Source: Ectopseudomonas alcaliphila
GTDB lineage: Bacteria > Pseudomonadota > Gammaproteobacteria > Pseudomonadales > Pseudomonadaceae
Assembly (NCBI RefSeq): GCF_900101755.1
Contig: NZ_FNAE01000003.1
Location: forward strand, 152,715 to 216,714
Direction: 5' to 3'
Length of the DNA stretch: 64,000 nucleotides
Part shown: piece by piece, positions 27,406-36,992 of the stretch
Layout of the letters: every line of letters starts with the position of its first letter
Numbering within the stretch: the first letter of the stretch is position 1
Program-made: the position numbers and the translations under genes
Notes under the pieces: model-generated
The model's input: only the letters and a program-made list of their open reading frames with translations
Told to the model about the DNA's origin: nothing
Databases searched by the model: none

Positions 27406-28764
27406 TTACCCGGTTGTTCCCGGCAGACGCTCCAGTGTCTGAAGCAGCAAGTTCACCTTGGTGATGGACTCCTGATACTCGGCTTGCCAGTGGGAATCGG
27501 CGACGATCCCACCACCGCCCCAGCAGCTGACTTTGCCACCCTTGACCAGCAGGCTGCGGATGGCGATCGAGCTGTCCATTTCGCCGCGTACATCGAGATA
27601 CAGCAGCGAGCCGCAGTAGAGCCCGCGCCGCGTCGGCTCCAGTTCATCGATGATCTGCATGGCGCGGATCTTCGGTGCGCCGGTGATGGAGCCGCCAGGG
27701 AAACTGCAGGCGATCAGGTCCAATGCATCCTTGCCGGGAGCCAGCTCGGCGGTCACGCAACTGACCAGATGATGCACGTTGGGATAGCTCTCCAGGGCGA
27801 ACAGCTCCGGTACCTTGACCGAGCCGATGCGGCAGCTGCGGCCGAGATCGTTGCGCAGCAGGTCGACGATCATCAGGTTCTCGGCGCGGTCCTTGCGGCT
27901 CGCCAGCAGCTCTTGCGCCTGCACCTGGTCATCGTCGGCGTCATGGCCGCGGCGCCGAGTGCCCTTTATCGGACGGGTTTCCACCTGACCGTTGCTGACC
28001 TTGAGAAAGCGTTCGGGCGACAGGCTGAGGATGGCATCGCCATCTCCCAGGCTCTGGAACCCCGAGAAAGGCGTGGGGCAGGCCTGGCGCAGTGCCTGGT
28101 ACGCAGTCCAGGGATCGCCCGCGCAGGACGCCTGAAAGCGCTGGGCGAAGTTCACCTGATAACAATCGCCGGCGAGGATATAGCCTTGAATGCGTTCGAT
28201 CGCCTGGCGATAGCGGTGCTGGTCGATACCGGCCTGGAATGGCTGGGTCAGTTGGAAGGGCTCGAGTTCCTCGCTGTACGGTGCTTCGAACAGCGCTTGC
28301 AGGCGCTGACGCTCTGCCTCCGGCAGCGCCGGGTGAAACAGCAGGGCGCTGGTGCCGAGCTGGTGATCGCTGATCAGCGCCCAGGCGTAGAGACCGAAAC
28401 GAGCATCCGCGAGATCGAGATCATCGACGCTCTGCTCGGGAAGAGCTTCCAGGCGGCGGCCGAAGTCATAAGACAGGTAGCCGATCAAACCGCCGATGAA
28501 TGGCAGCTCCTGCTGCGCTGGTGCCTCGGCGGGCCCCAGGCTCTGCAGTGCGCCTCGTAGGCGCTGCAGGAAGTCGTTGGCCGATTCGTCGGTGGTTGGC
28601 GCCAGTTGTGCCAATGGCCAGGCGCTCATAAGGTCATAGCGTCCACGCTTGGCACTCGGTCGTCCTGCATCCAGCAATACGGCACCAGGGGCCTGGCGAA
28701 TGCGCTGGAAGTAGTCGCTGGGGTCTGTGCGGTAGGGAAGAAGGTGCAGAGAGCAGCTGGGCAT
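27406..28764 (-). CDS. pabB: Aminodeoxychorismate synthase component I
   Basis: A 452-residue enzyme that, with PabA, turns chorismate and glutamine into aminodeoxychorismate for p-aminobenzoate and folate. Motifs of the chorismate-binding family are ILSLSPERFLKV, ETRPIKGTRRRG, ENLMIVDLLRNDLGR, SCSFPGGSITGAPKIRAM and CGSLLYLDVRGEMDSSIAIRS. The frame is open to an ATG at 28818, but MPSCSLHLLPY at 28764 matches the usual PabB beginning. There is no strong SD at either. Confidence 0.93.
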   Translation of the reverse strand: MPSCSLHLLPYRTDPSDYFQRIRQAPGAVLLDAGRPSAKRGRYDLMSAWPLAQLAPTTDESANDFLQRLRGALQSLGPAEAPAQQELPFIGGLIGYLSYDFGRRLEALPEQSVDDLDLADARFGLYAWALISDHQLGTSALLFHPALPEAERQRLQALFEAPYSEELEPFQLTQPFQAGIDQHRYRQAIERIQGYILAGDCYQVNFAQRFQASCAGDPWTAYQALRQACPTPFSGFQSLGDGDAILSLSPERFLKVSNGQVETRPIKGTRRRGHDADDDQVQAQELLASRKDRAENLMIVDLLRNDLGRSCRIGSVKVPELFALESYPNVHHLVSCVTAELAPGKDALDLIACSFPGGSITGAPKIRAMQIIDELEPTRRGLYCGSLLYLDVRGEMDSSIAIRSLLVKGGKVSCWGGGGIVADSHWQAEYQESITKVNLLLQTLERLPGTTG

Positions 28765-28928
28765 GCGTGGCAGTCGAAAGGGTTGAAAGGGCGATTGTAG
28801 TCCGCCGCTAATATTCATCCTAGAGCTTCTGCCAGGTTTACTCAGGTGCGCTTAGCTGATTAGTATTGAGTCGTGCCAGGACGTTGAACCGCCGTACCAA
28901 AACAATAACGAATGAAGGGATCCAGGCC

Positions 28929-31643
28929 ATGGATGTAGTCATAGGTCCAGCCGCTGGAAGCCTGTTGCGTTCAAAGCTGTCGCCGCCTCAGGCATCTGCG
29001 GACTATTTGCCAAGACCCCAGGTGGAAGCCGCACTGTCGGCCAATCCTCATGCTCGCCTCGTGCTGTTTTGCGCTCCCGCCGGCTTTGGCAAGACCACCG
29101 CCTTGGCGATGCTGGTCGAGCAGCGTCGCCAGGCCGGCAGCGCTATTGCTTGGCTATCGCTCGGCTCTGTTGATGATGAGCCGGTACGTTTCTTCCAGCA
29201 ACTGATCGAAGCATTGGGTCGTGCACTGCCCGGCCTGGGTGACGACGCTCTGGGCTACCTGCGCAATACCATGCGCGTGCCGGTCGAGGCCGTCATGGAA
29301 AGCCTGCTGGTGGATCTGTCGCAGCGTTCGGAACCGCTGCTGCTGGTGCTCGACGACCTGCATTTGATCCAGGACGGCGAACTGCTCGCCGCACTCAATC
29401 GCCTGGTCAAGCTGGCGCCACCGAGTTTCACCCTGGCTATCGGCAGTCGATCGCAGCCCGCCCTGAGTCTCGCCACTTTACGGGCCAAGGGGTTGTCACT
29501 GGAGCTCGGCAGCGATGAGCTCAGGCTCAATCCTGAAGAGACGCGCGGTTACCTGGAGCGCAGCGGCTTGCAGCTCGATCCCGAGGAGTTCGGCGCGCTT
29601 TACCGTCATACCGAGGGCTGGATGGTGGGGGTGCATCTGGCCAGCCTGTGGCTGCGCAACCACCCGCAACCCACTGAGCGCATGGCCGAGTTGGGCGCTG
29701 ACAAGCACGTGGTAGGCGATTACTTGCTGCGCTCGGTATTCGAGCAGTTGCCAGTCGAGCGCCAGGAACAGCTATTGGCGCTCGGGGTGGCGCAGCAGCT
29801 CAGTGGCGAGCTGGCCAATGCGCTGACCGCGCGACAGGACGGCCAGCAACTGCTGGAAGAGCTGGAGGCCATGCAACTGTTTCTCCTGCCCATGGATCGC
29901 GAGCGCCAGTGGTATCGCTTCCATAACCTGTTCGCCGAGTTTCTCCGCAGCCGTCTCAAGGACCGCGATCCGGAGCGCTTCAAGCAGCTGCATTTCAATG
30001 CCAGCCTGTGGTTCACCAATCACCATATGCAGAACCTGGCCATTGAGCACGCCTGCCTGGCCGAAGATGCCGAGATGCTCGCCGCGCTGCTCGACGGCTG
30101 TGGGCTGGAGCTGATCAACCGCGGTCAGCTCAACCTCATCTACAAATGGCGCCAGCACGTACCGGACGATATCGCTGCGCGTTTTCCGGTGCTGGTGCTC
30201 GCTGATGTCTGGACCCGTGCGGCCGAGCTGGGCCTGAACGAGGCCAACCGCATGCTCGATGAGCTGCTGGAGCGCTGGGCTGAGTCGCGCACGAGCGGGC
30301 CATTGAGTGACAAGGTGCTGGCCACCCTGGCGATCAAGGCGGTAATCGCCTTGCAGAAGGATGACCTGGATACCTGCGTCGAGCTGGCGCGGCGTATCGA
30401 GGCGCAACTGGGGCAGCACACCGCGTTTCTCGAAGTGGCGATCCTCACCGTCGGCGCCCTGGCCTACGTCATGCTTGGCCAGGCCGAGCAGGCGCGCAAG
30501 TTGCTGGCGTTGGCGCAACAGCGCAACCATTTCCTCGAAGGCCGTTATCTGGACATGCAGTTGGCCAACGTGGAAGTGCTCCTGTGCCTGGAGCAAGGAC
30601 GGGTAAAGCAGGCGCAACTGCTGTTCGAGCAGCTGCGCGCGCGGATGATGCCCTGGTTCGGTAAAAAGTCCCGCGCCCTGGTTCTGCCCACCATCAGCGA
30701 GTCGCTGATCGCCTATCACCAGGGCCGTCTGGACGGTCTGCAGGATCGGCTGCGCTGGGCCTTGGCCACGGTCGATGTGATCAATCCAATCGACCTGTAT
30801 GCCCAGGCGATGCTGTGCCTGGCGCGGGTTCAGCGCCAGCAGGGCGCTCCCAAAGACGCGCTCGCGACCCTGGTGCTGATGCAGAACCTGGCGGCGCGCA
30901 ACCACTCCTGGCGCTTCTACGTACAAGCGGTGGGTGAGGAGATTGCGCTGATTCTGCAGGAGCCCTTGGCCGACCGCAGCAAGCGCGCAGAGCAGCGCCT
31001 GAAGTCGGTGGACTGGAGCAAGCTGGCGGGGCATTACACGCAGTTCAGTTTCAATCCGGTGCCATGGGTACTCGGTCTGACCCGCGTTCGCCTGCAGCAG
31101 GCGCGTGGCAATTACAGCGAAGCGCTGCATGAGATCACCCAGTTGCGCGGCCAGTTGCAGGAGGGCAGGCATGGGCTGCACCAGCTGCGTCTGGATCTGC
31201 TCGCCGCGCTGAGCTACCAGCGTCTGGGCTACCGGGAGCGTGCGCAGAGCCTGCTGGTGCAGTGCCTGATAGGCGCCGAGCGGGAAGAGGCGCGCAGCCT
31301 GTTCATCGAGGAAGGCGAGGCCATACGCCAGTTGCTGCAGCAGTTGGAATCCGCCGAGCGTCAACCGGCGCTGCAGGCGTTCATCCGCAGTCTGTTGAGC
31401 GCCTGGCCTGGTCAGGAATCGCATCACACCCCGGACGTGCTGGAGGAGGGGCTGACCGAGCGCGAGCGTGAAGTGGTCTGCCTGGCCGCCAAGGGCATGT
31501 CCAATGAAGAGATCGGCCAGCAGTTGGCGCTCGCTCTGGGTACCGTCAAATGGCACCTGCACAACATCTACGAAAAGCTCAAGGTGCGAAATCGTACCCA
31601 AGCCATCCGCCGTGCCCGCGAACTGAGCCTACTCGAATCATGA
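28929..31643 (+). CDS. MalT-like LuxR-family ATP-dependent regulator, first of two
   Basis: A 904-residue STAND regulator. Residues 49-57 are the Walker A loop (APAGFGKTT) and LLLVLDDLHLI near 140 is Walker B with the Asp pair. A long helical repeat region (about 350-830) follows, typical of MalT sensing domains. The last 65 residues are a LuxR helix-turn-helix (LTEREREVVCLAAKGMSNEE and TVKWHLHNIYEKLKVRNRTQ). Start ATG 28929 is preceded by AAGGGA eight bases upstream. ATP and an inducer are needed by such proteins to form active oligomers. The inducer and target genes are not evident from context. Confidence 0.93.
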   Translation: MDVVIGPAAGSLLRSKLSPPQASADYLPRPQVEAALSANPHARLVLFCAPAGFGKTTALAMLVEQRRQAGSAIAWLSLGSVDDEPVRFFQQLIEALGRALPGLGDDALGYLRNTMRVPVEAVMESLLVDLSQRSEPLLLVLDDLHLIQDGELLAALNRLVKLAPPSFTLAIGSRSQPALSLATLRAKGLSLELGSDELRLNPEETRGYLERSGLQLDPEEFGALYRHTEGWMVGVHLASLWLRNHPQPTERMAELGADKHVVGDYLLRSVFEQLPVERQEQLLALGVAQQLSGELANALTARQDGQQLLEELEAMQLFLLPMDRERQWYRFHNLFAEFLRSRLKDRDPERFKQLHFNASLWFTNHHMQNLAIEHACLAEDAEMLAALLDGCGLELINRGQLNLIYKWRQHVPDDIAARFPVLVLADVWTRAAELGLNEANRMLDELLERWAESRTSGPLSDKVLATLAIKAVIALQKDDLDTCVELARRIEAQLGQHTAFLEVAILTVGALAYVMLGQAEQARKLLALAQQRNHFLEGRYLDMQLANVEVLLCLEQGRVKQAQLLFEQLRARMMPWFGKKSRALVLPTISESLIAYHQGRLDGLQDRLRWALATVDVINPIDLYAQAMLCLARVQRQQGAPKDALATLVLMQNLAARNHSWRFYVQAVGEEIALILQEPLADRSKRAEQRLKSVDWSKLAGHYTQFSFNPVPWVLGLTRVRLQQARGNYSEALHEITQLRGQLQEGRHGLHQLRLDLLAALSYQRLGYRERAQSLLVQCLIGAEREEARSLFIEEGEAIRQLLQQLESAERQPALQAFIRSLLSAWPGQESHHTPDVLEEGLTEREREVVCLAAKGMSNEEIGQQLALALGTVKWHLHNIYEKLKVRNRTQAIRRARELSLLES

Positions 31644-34363
31644 ACAGCCAGAATCCGTCCTGCCAAGCCGCGGCCCCGCTGTTGCGGACCAAGCTGTATC
31701 CCGCCCATGCCGAGGGTGCTCCGTTGCTGGAGCGCTCGGCCTTGCTCGAGCGCTTACTGGACGCCAGCGAGCAGCGTCTGATCGTGCTCAGTGCCCCCGC
31801 CGGTTTTGGCAAGAGCACGGTCCTCAGCCAGCTGCGTAGCCGTTTGCAGGGACAGGGGGCGCGGGTCGCCTGGCTGTCGTGCGATGAAAGCGACAGCGAA
31901 CCGGCGAGGTTTCTGCAGTATCTGATTGCGGCAGTTGCCGCTGTCTGTCCCGGCTTCGGCAGTAGCGCCACGGCGCTGCTGCAGGGCGAGATCAGTTGGC
32001 CGCTGGAGGCGGTGATCGATGCGCTTCTCGACGACCTCAAAGGCCTGCCGCAAGCGCTCTATCTGATGCTCGACGACTTTCACCGTATACGCCATCCATC
32101 CCTCGACCAGGGGGCGCGTTATCTGGTCGAGCGCTTGCCCAAGCAGGTGCGCCTGGTGGTCAGCACCCGATATCAACCGCGTTTTCTCGATGAGTCGCCA
32201 TCGCTCGGTGCCTGGGCGTTCTGGCTCAAGGCCGAGGACTTGCGGCTGACGCGCGCGGAAACGGCGGCATATCTGCGCAACATCAAACGCCTCGCACTTG
32301 AAGAAAGTGAGCTCAATCAGCTGTATGCGCGCACGGAAGGCTGGATCACCGCGTTGCACCTGGCGGCTCTGGCCTTGCCGCGCCAGCGGGACCGCGCGGG
32401 TTTTCTCGCCGGGCTGTCAGGCGCCGAACGCAACATCGCCGATTATCTGGCTGAGGACGTGGTGGCCAGCCTGCCGGAAGCCGTGCAGCTGTTTCTCGAC
32501 CAGACCTCGGTGCTCGACGAGTTCAACGCTGACTTGTGCAACGCGCTGACCGGGCGCCGTGACGGGCGAGACATGCTGCAACGGCTGCAGGGCGAGCAAC
32601 TGTTCGTGATCGCGCTGGACGAGCAGGGCGAATGGTTCCGTTATCACCACCTGTTCGCCGAGTTCCTTCAGGGGCGCTTGGCCAGGCGCGGCGACCCGGC
32701 TCATCTGCTGCACGCCGCTGCGCGCTGGTGCGAAAGCCACGATCTAGCCGACAAGTCGATCAAGTACGCCTTGCGCGCTCGCGACTACGGTTTCGCCGCT
32801 GAGCTGTTGGAGCGCCAGGGCGCGCGTCTGATTGCCGGTAACCGGGTCTACGGCATCCTCGCCATTCTCAAGGACATCCCACCGCTGGTGATCACCGAGC
32901 AGCCGGTGTTCCAGATCTTCTATGCCTGGCAGTTGGCTTTCGAACAGAAGTTCGCCGAATCCGAGGCTTTGATCGAGGAGGTCAGCACGCGCCTGACGCA
33001 AGGGCGCGGCAAGGGCATACATTTCGGCCTGATCGAGCTGCTGGCTGCCGCTCAGGTGCTCAAGGCACTGGTGTTGCTTTATCAGGATAAACTCGACGCC
33101 TGCCTCAAGGTCGCCGGCCACTGGCTGGCGCTGGTACCCAAGAACCAGCCGGTTTTTCGCGCCAGCCTGGCCTGCGTGCAGGCAGCGGCGTTTGCCTTGC
33201 TCGGTGAATTCGGTGAGGCGGCCAAGGCGATTGCCGTGGCGCGGGAAAGTCTGCGCCAGTGCGAGAGTGAATACCTGCACGTGATGGCCAGCCTGATCGA
33301 GGCGCTGATCTGCAAGGAATACGGTGAGCTGGAGCGTGGCCGCTCCCTGGCCGAGGCCGCGCGGGTCAGGGTCGAGCAGGTGTTTGGGCGGCGCAGCCGG
33401 GTTGGTGGTCCGCTCGGGCTGGCCTATGCCGATCTGCTTTACGAACAGGATCGCCACGGTGCGATTCTCGCCGAGCTGCCGCTGGCCACCACCTGGCGCG
33501 ATGTCGCCACGCCGGTGGAGTTGATCAGCCGCGGCAAGCTGGTCATGGCGCGTGCGCGCTTCTTCGCCGGTGCGGGGGAGCAGGGGCTGGAAGAGCTCGA
33601 CGAGTGGTTGAGCGATCTGCAGGGGCCGGGTTACGAGCGGGTATTCGCTATCGCCATGGGGTGCAAGGTGCAGTTCCTGCTGTGGCTACGCAGGCCCAAT
33701 GAGGCGCAGCGTATTTTTCTGCAGTTGGAGCGCCATCTGGCTGCACTTCCTATCGAGCGCTATGGCGATGCGCATACGGCGCGGGCGCTGAGCCAGGCGC
33801 GCCTGGCACTGAGCGAGCAGCGGGTGGAAATAGCCCAGGCCAGCCTGGAGGAGTGCCTGGCCAAGCAGGGGGCGGACCACCAGCGTGATCGGCGTCTGCA
33901 CCTGAGCCTGTTGCTGTCAGTGGCTTACTGGAGCAAAGGTAACAGCGAAAAAGCCTTCGCGCTGTTGCAGGCGACACTCGAAGAGGCCTGGCAATGCGGC
34001 TATCGCCGCCTGTTTCAGGACGATGCATTGTGGCTGCTGCCGCTCTGGAATGCCTGGAGTCGCGCCGAGCCCAAGCGCGCCGCTGTCTGGCAGGGCGTTG
34101 CCGAAATGCTTCGCGAGCAGTGCCGCAGGTTGGCCATCGATCCTGACAGTCTCGAGGAAAATCAGGGGGTCAGCCATCGCGAGCGGGAGATACTGCGGCT
34201 CGTGGCAGCAGGGTTGTCGAATCGCGATATCGCCGAGGCGGTGCACTTGTCTGAGGCTACTATCAAGTGGCACCTGCATAACCTGTTTTCCAGGTTGGGC
34301 GTACGCAGTCGCACTCAGGCCGTACTCAAAGGCAAGAGCTTGGGACTGCTGAGCGAGGCGTGA
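31640..34363 (+). CDS. MalT-like LuxR-family ATP-dependent regulator, second of two
   Basis: A 907-residue protein with the same design as its neighbour: Walker A APAGFGKST at 52-60, Walker B YLMLDDFHRI near 147, helical repeat region and a C-terminal LuxR domain (SHREREILRLVAAGLSNRDI, then TIKWHLHNLFSRLGVRSRTQ). The ATG overlaps the previous stop by four bases (ATGA), so it is translated by coupling. The two proteins are clearly paralogous but diverged; they may hetero-oligomerise. No operon of obvious targets flanks them. Confidence 0.92.
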   Translation: MNSQNPSCQAAAPLLRTKLYPAHAEGAPLLERSALLERLLDASEQRLIVLSAPAGFGKSTVLSQLRSRLQGQGARVAWLSCDESDSEPARFLQYLIAAVAAVCPGFGSSATALLQGEISWPLEAVIDALLDDLKGLPQALYLMLDDFHRIRHPSLDQGARYLVERLPKQVRLVVSTRYQPRFLDESPSLGAWAFWLKAEDLRLTRAETAAYLRNIKRLALEESELNQLYARTEGWITALHLAALALPRQRDRAGFLAGLSGAERNIADYLAEDVVASLPEAVQLFLDQTSVLDEFNADLCNALTGRRDGRDMLQRLQGEQLFVIALDEQGEWFRYHHLFAEFLQGRLARRGDPAHLLHAAARWCESHDLADKSIKYALRARDYGFAAELLERQGARLIAGNRVYGILAILKDIPPLVITEQPVFQIFYAWQLAFEQKFAESEALIEEVSTRLTQGRGKGIHFGLIELLAAAQVLKALVLLYQDKLDACLKVAGHWLALVPKNQPVFRASLACVQAAAFALLGEFGEAAKAIAVARESLRQCESEYLHVMASLIEALICKEYGELERGRSLAEAARVRVEQVFGRRSRVGGPLGLAYADLLYEQDRHGAILAELPLATTWRDVATPVELISRGKLVMARARFFAGAGEQGLEELDEWLSDLQGPGYERVFAIAMGCKVQFLLWLRRPNEAQRIFLQLERHLAALPIERYGDAHTARALSQARLALSEQRVEIAQASLEECLAKQGADHQRDRRLHLSLLLSVAYWSKGNSEKAFALLQATLEEAWQCGYRRLFQDDALWLLPLWNAWSRAEPKRAAVWQGVAEMLREQCRRLAIDPDSLEENQGVSHREREILRLVAAGLSNRDIAEAVHLSEATIKWHLHNLFSRLGVRSRTQAVLKGKSLGLLSEA

Positions 34364-34408
34364 GGAGGGCAGGTAACTGAAGGGTGTTCGAGCTGGCGAC
34401 AGCGCATT

Positions 34409-34467
34409 GAGCGAGTCGTAAGGTGCCGCGGATCTGGACGATCTGGCGGCACCTTACGACGCTCGCT
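34409..34467. repeat. Long inverted repeat after the regulator pair
   Basis: Arms of about 20 bases: GTCGTAAGGTGCCGC on the left, GCGGCACCTTACGAC on the right, with a 16-base loop. It lies between two convergent genes and may end both transcripts. Its CGTAAGGTGC core resembles family A (CGTAGGGTGC) and may be a diverged relative. Confidence 0.75.
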
Positions 34468-34469
34468 GG

Positions 34470-35456
34470 TCAGGCTTCCTTGCCGACGATGTGACCGAAC
34501 AGCTCCTGGGAGAAACGCACGCGCTGTTCGGCGTCTTCCTGAATGCCCTTGGCTTTCAGTTCTTCCAGACGGGCTTCGACGGCATGGGCGCGATGGGTCA
34601 GGCCGCAGTCATTGGCGATCTGGATGTTCAGGCCGGGGCGGGCATTGAGCTCGAGAATCAACGGCCCCTTGTCCTGATCCAGCACCATGTCCACGCCGAT
34701 GTAGCCCAGGCCGCACAGCTCGTAGCAGCCGGCGGCCAGCTTCATGAAGCCATCCCAGTTCGGCAGTTGCACGCCGTCCACCGCATTGGTGGTGTCCGGG
34801 TGCTTGCTGATCTTGTTGTTCAGCCAGGTGCCGCGCAGGGTGACACCGGTAGCCAGATCCACACCCACGCCGATGGCGCCCTGGTGCAGGTTGGCCTTGC
34901 CGTTGGACTGCCGCGTGGGCAGACGCAGCATGGCCATCACCGGGTAGCCCATCAGCACAATGATGCGGATGTCCGGCACGCCTTCGTAGCTGATGCTCTT
35001 GAAGATGGTGTCCGGGGTGACGCGGTATTCGATCAGCGCGCGGTCGCGGTGACCGCCAAGCGAGTACAGGCCGGAGAGAATGCTGGAAATCTGCTGCTCC
35101 AGCTCCTCGTGGCTGACGATCTTGCCGGAAACCGTCTTGAAACGATCTTCGAAGCGATCCGCGATGACCATGATGCCGTCACCGCCGGCGCCCTGTGCCG
35201 GCTTGATGACGAAGTCGTTGCGCCCGGCGATGATCTCGTCGAGCTTGTCGATTTCCTTCTCGGTTTCGATGATGCCGTACATCTCCGGCACATCGATGCC
35301 GGCCTCAATGGCCCGCTCCTTGGTGATGATCTTGTCGTCGACGATCGGGTACAGGTGCCGTTTGTTGTACTTCAGCACGTAATCCGCATTGCGTCGGTTG
35401 ATGCCCATGATGCCTTTGGCTTCAAGGGCCTTCCACGTCTTGATCAGGCCGAACAT
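34470..35456 (-). CDS. RimK-type alpha-L-glutamate ligase-like ATP-grasp protein
   Basis: A 328-residue cytoplasmic ATP-grasp enzyme of the RimK-related group. The ATP-grasp is visible in FVIKPAQGAGGDGIMVI (residues about 102-118), GVPDIRIIVLMGYPVMAMLR, and PLILELNARPGLNIQIAN with the metal-binding Glu and Asn near the C-terminus. The protein would ligate an amino acid, perhaps glutamate, to a peptide or protein carboxylate; the target is unknown. The start lies four bases after the stop of the 7TM gene. Last gene of a three-gene unit. Confidence 0.9.
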   Translation of the reverse strand: MFGLIKTWKALEAKGIMGINRRNADYVLKYNKRHLYPIVDDKIITKERAIEAGIDVPEMYGIIETEKEIDKLDEIIAGRNDFVIKPAQGAGGDGIMVIADRFEDRFKTVSGKIVSHEELEQQISSILSGLYSLGGHRDRALIEYRVTPDTIFKSISYEGVPDIRIIVLMGYPVMAMLRLPTRQSNGKANLHQGAIGVGVDLATGVTLRGTWLNNKISKHPDTTNAVDGVQLPNWDGFMKLAAGCYELCGLGYIGVDMVLDQDKGPLILELNARPGLNIQIANDCGLTHRAHAVEARLEELKAKGIQEDAEQRVRFSQELFGHIVGKEA

Positions 35457-35460
35457 GGTC

Positions 35461-36987
35461 TTAGTCCTTGAGGAAGGCTTTGAAACGGAACAGTTCGGTC
35501 AGGCGGTAGCCGCGGTAACGACCCATCGCCAGCATGAAACCGACCAGGATCAGCAGGATCGCCGGGAAGGTGAACACGAAGTAGATCAGCTCCGGCACGC
35601 TCATCAGCAGGTGCGCGATGGTGGCGGCGAACAGGGTGCCGATCGCGACCTTGAACGCATGGCTGCCGCCACGCTCTTCCCAGGTGATCGACAGGCGCTC
35701 GATGGTCATGGTCAGAATCACCATCGGGAACAGCGCAACGGACAGGCCGCGTTCCAGGCCCAGCTTGTGACTGAACAGGCTGATGGTGGCGATCAGTACC
35801 ACGACGAAGGTCAGCACTACCGACAGGCGCGGCAGCATCTGCAGCTTCAGATGTTCCAGGTAGGAACGTAGCGACAGACCGAGCGCAGTGATCACGGTGA
35901 ACAGGAAGATGCCGAAGCCCAGCTGGGTTTCGCGGAAGGCGAGGGCGATCAGCACCGGGGTAAAGGTACCCAGAGTCTGCAGGCCGCCGAGGTTGCGCAG
36001 GATCAGGATGACCAGTACGCCAATCGGGATCATCACCATGATCATGAAGGTCTGCTGGGTCTGCAGCGGCAGGCCGTACAGCGAATATTCGAGGAAGCTG
36101 GCGTCGGTATTCTCGTCGGTCAGCTTGGCCAGGCGGATGGCGTTCATCTCGCTGTTGTTCAGGCTGAAGCTGACTTGCGCCTGGCGGCCACCTTCGAGGC
36201 TGACCAGGTCGCCATCGCCGATCCACCAGACCAGGCGATCGTCCGGCAGGCCCTGCTCACCGGATTCGGGGTTGAAGTACAGCCATTTCTGACCATTGAA
36301 GCTGCGCAGCCACAGCTCCGGTGACTGAGCGACCTCGGCCTGCAGACGAATGGTGTGTACGCGCTCCATCGGCACGTGGGCGATGGACAGCAGCAGATCG
36401 ACGACCTTGGCCTTGTTGGCGGTGGAGGCGTCGCCACCCAGCAGCAGTTTGACGTTGTCGTCATTGGCATTGTTGACGCGCTTGATGGTCTCGCTGATGA
36501 AGGTTTCGACATCCGCCGAGTGCTGGCGAATCGGCGCCAGCAGGGCTTCGGCCGCTATCTTCTCAGGGCCTTCGACCGGGATGCTGTCGCGGAAGATCGG
36601 GCCTTTTGCAGGCGTCTGCTCGCCGCTGTAACGCTTGGTCAGTACCAGGCGGTAATAGAGGGTCTGTTTGCCGTTGGCGCGACGGGCCGACCAGGTGACG
36701 CGGCGGTTGCCGTCGACACGGTTGACGCTGACACCGTAGTTGTTGGAGATGAAGCTCTCGTTGAGGCTCACGTAATCCTGGTTCAGCGGCGGCACGAACA
36801 TCTGCAGCTTCACCGGCTCACGCGGCGTCGCCTGGAATTCGACCTTGGCGTCGATGTTCCACAGATCGTCGGTCTCGTCCTCGGTCACCGGAATGCCGAG
36901 AATGAAGATTTGGTATGCCGTAATCAGAACGCCCAGGGCCACCAGCAGGGTGATCAGGACTTTCAGATGCAGGTTCAGAGAGCGCAT
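35461..36987 (-). CDS. Inactive transglutaminase-like domain fused to 7TM membrane domain
   Basis: A 508-residue inner membrane protein. Residues 10-31 are an N-terminal anchor. The periplasmic part (about 35-300) is a transglutaminase-like domain that I judge to lack the full Cys-His-Asp triad: no cysteine is seen in it. The C-terminal half (about 315-495) contains seven hydrophobic helices, among them MIPIGVLVILILRNLGGL and the final LLILVGFMLAMGRYRGY. The family is known by comparative genomics to be encoded with an ATP-grasp ligase and a retropepsin-like protease, as here. Confidence 0.88.
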   Translation of the reverse strand: MRSLNLHLKVLITLLVALGVLITAYQIFILGIPVTEDETDDLWNIDAKVEFQATPREPVKLQMFVPPLNQDYVSLNESFISNNYGVSVNRVDGNRRVTWSARRANGKQTLYYRLVLTKRYSGEQTPAKGPIFRDSIPVEGPEKIAAEALLAPIRQHSADVETFISETIKRVNNANDDNVKLLLGGDASTANKAKVVDLLLSIAHVPMERVHTIRLQAEVAQSPELWLRSFNGQKWLYFNPESGEQGLPDDRLVWWIGDGDLVSLEGGRQAQVSFSLNNSEMNAIRLAKLTDENTDASFLEYSLYGLPLQTQQTFMIMVMIPIGVLVILILRNLGGLQTLGTFTPVLIALAFRETQLGFGIFLFTVITALGLSLRSYLEHLKLQMLPRLSVVLTFVVVLIATISLFSHKLGLERGLSVALFPMVILTMTIERLSITWEERGGSHAFKVAIGTLFAATIAHLLMSVPELIYFVFTFPAILLILVGFMLAMGRYRGYRLTELFRFKAFLKD

Positions 36988-36992
36988 GGGAA

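Noticed and set aside
29772-31601. A 609-codon minus-strand frame opposite the first MalT-like gene
   Set aside because: Shadow of the regulator; composition typical of antisense frames.
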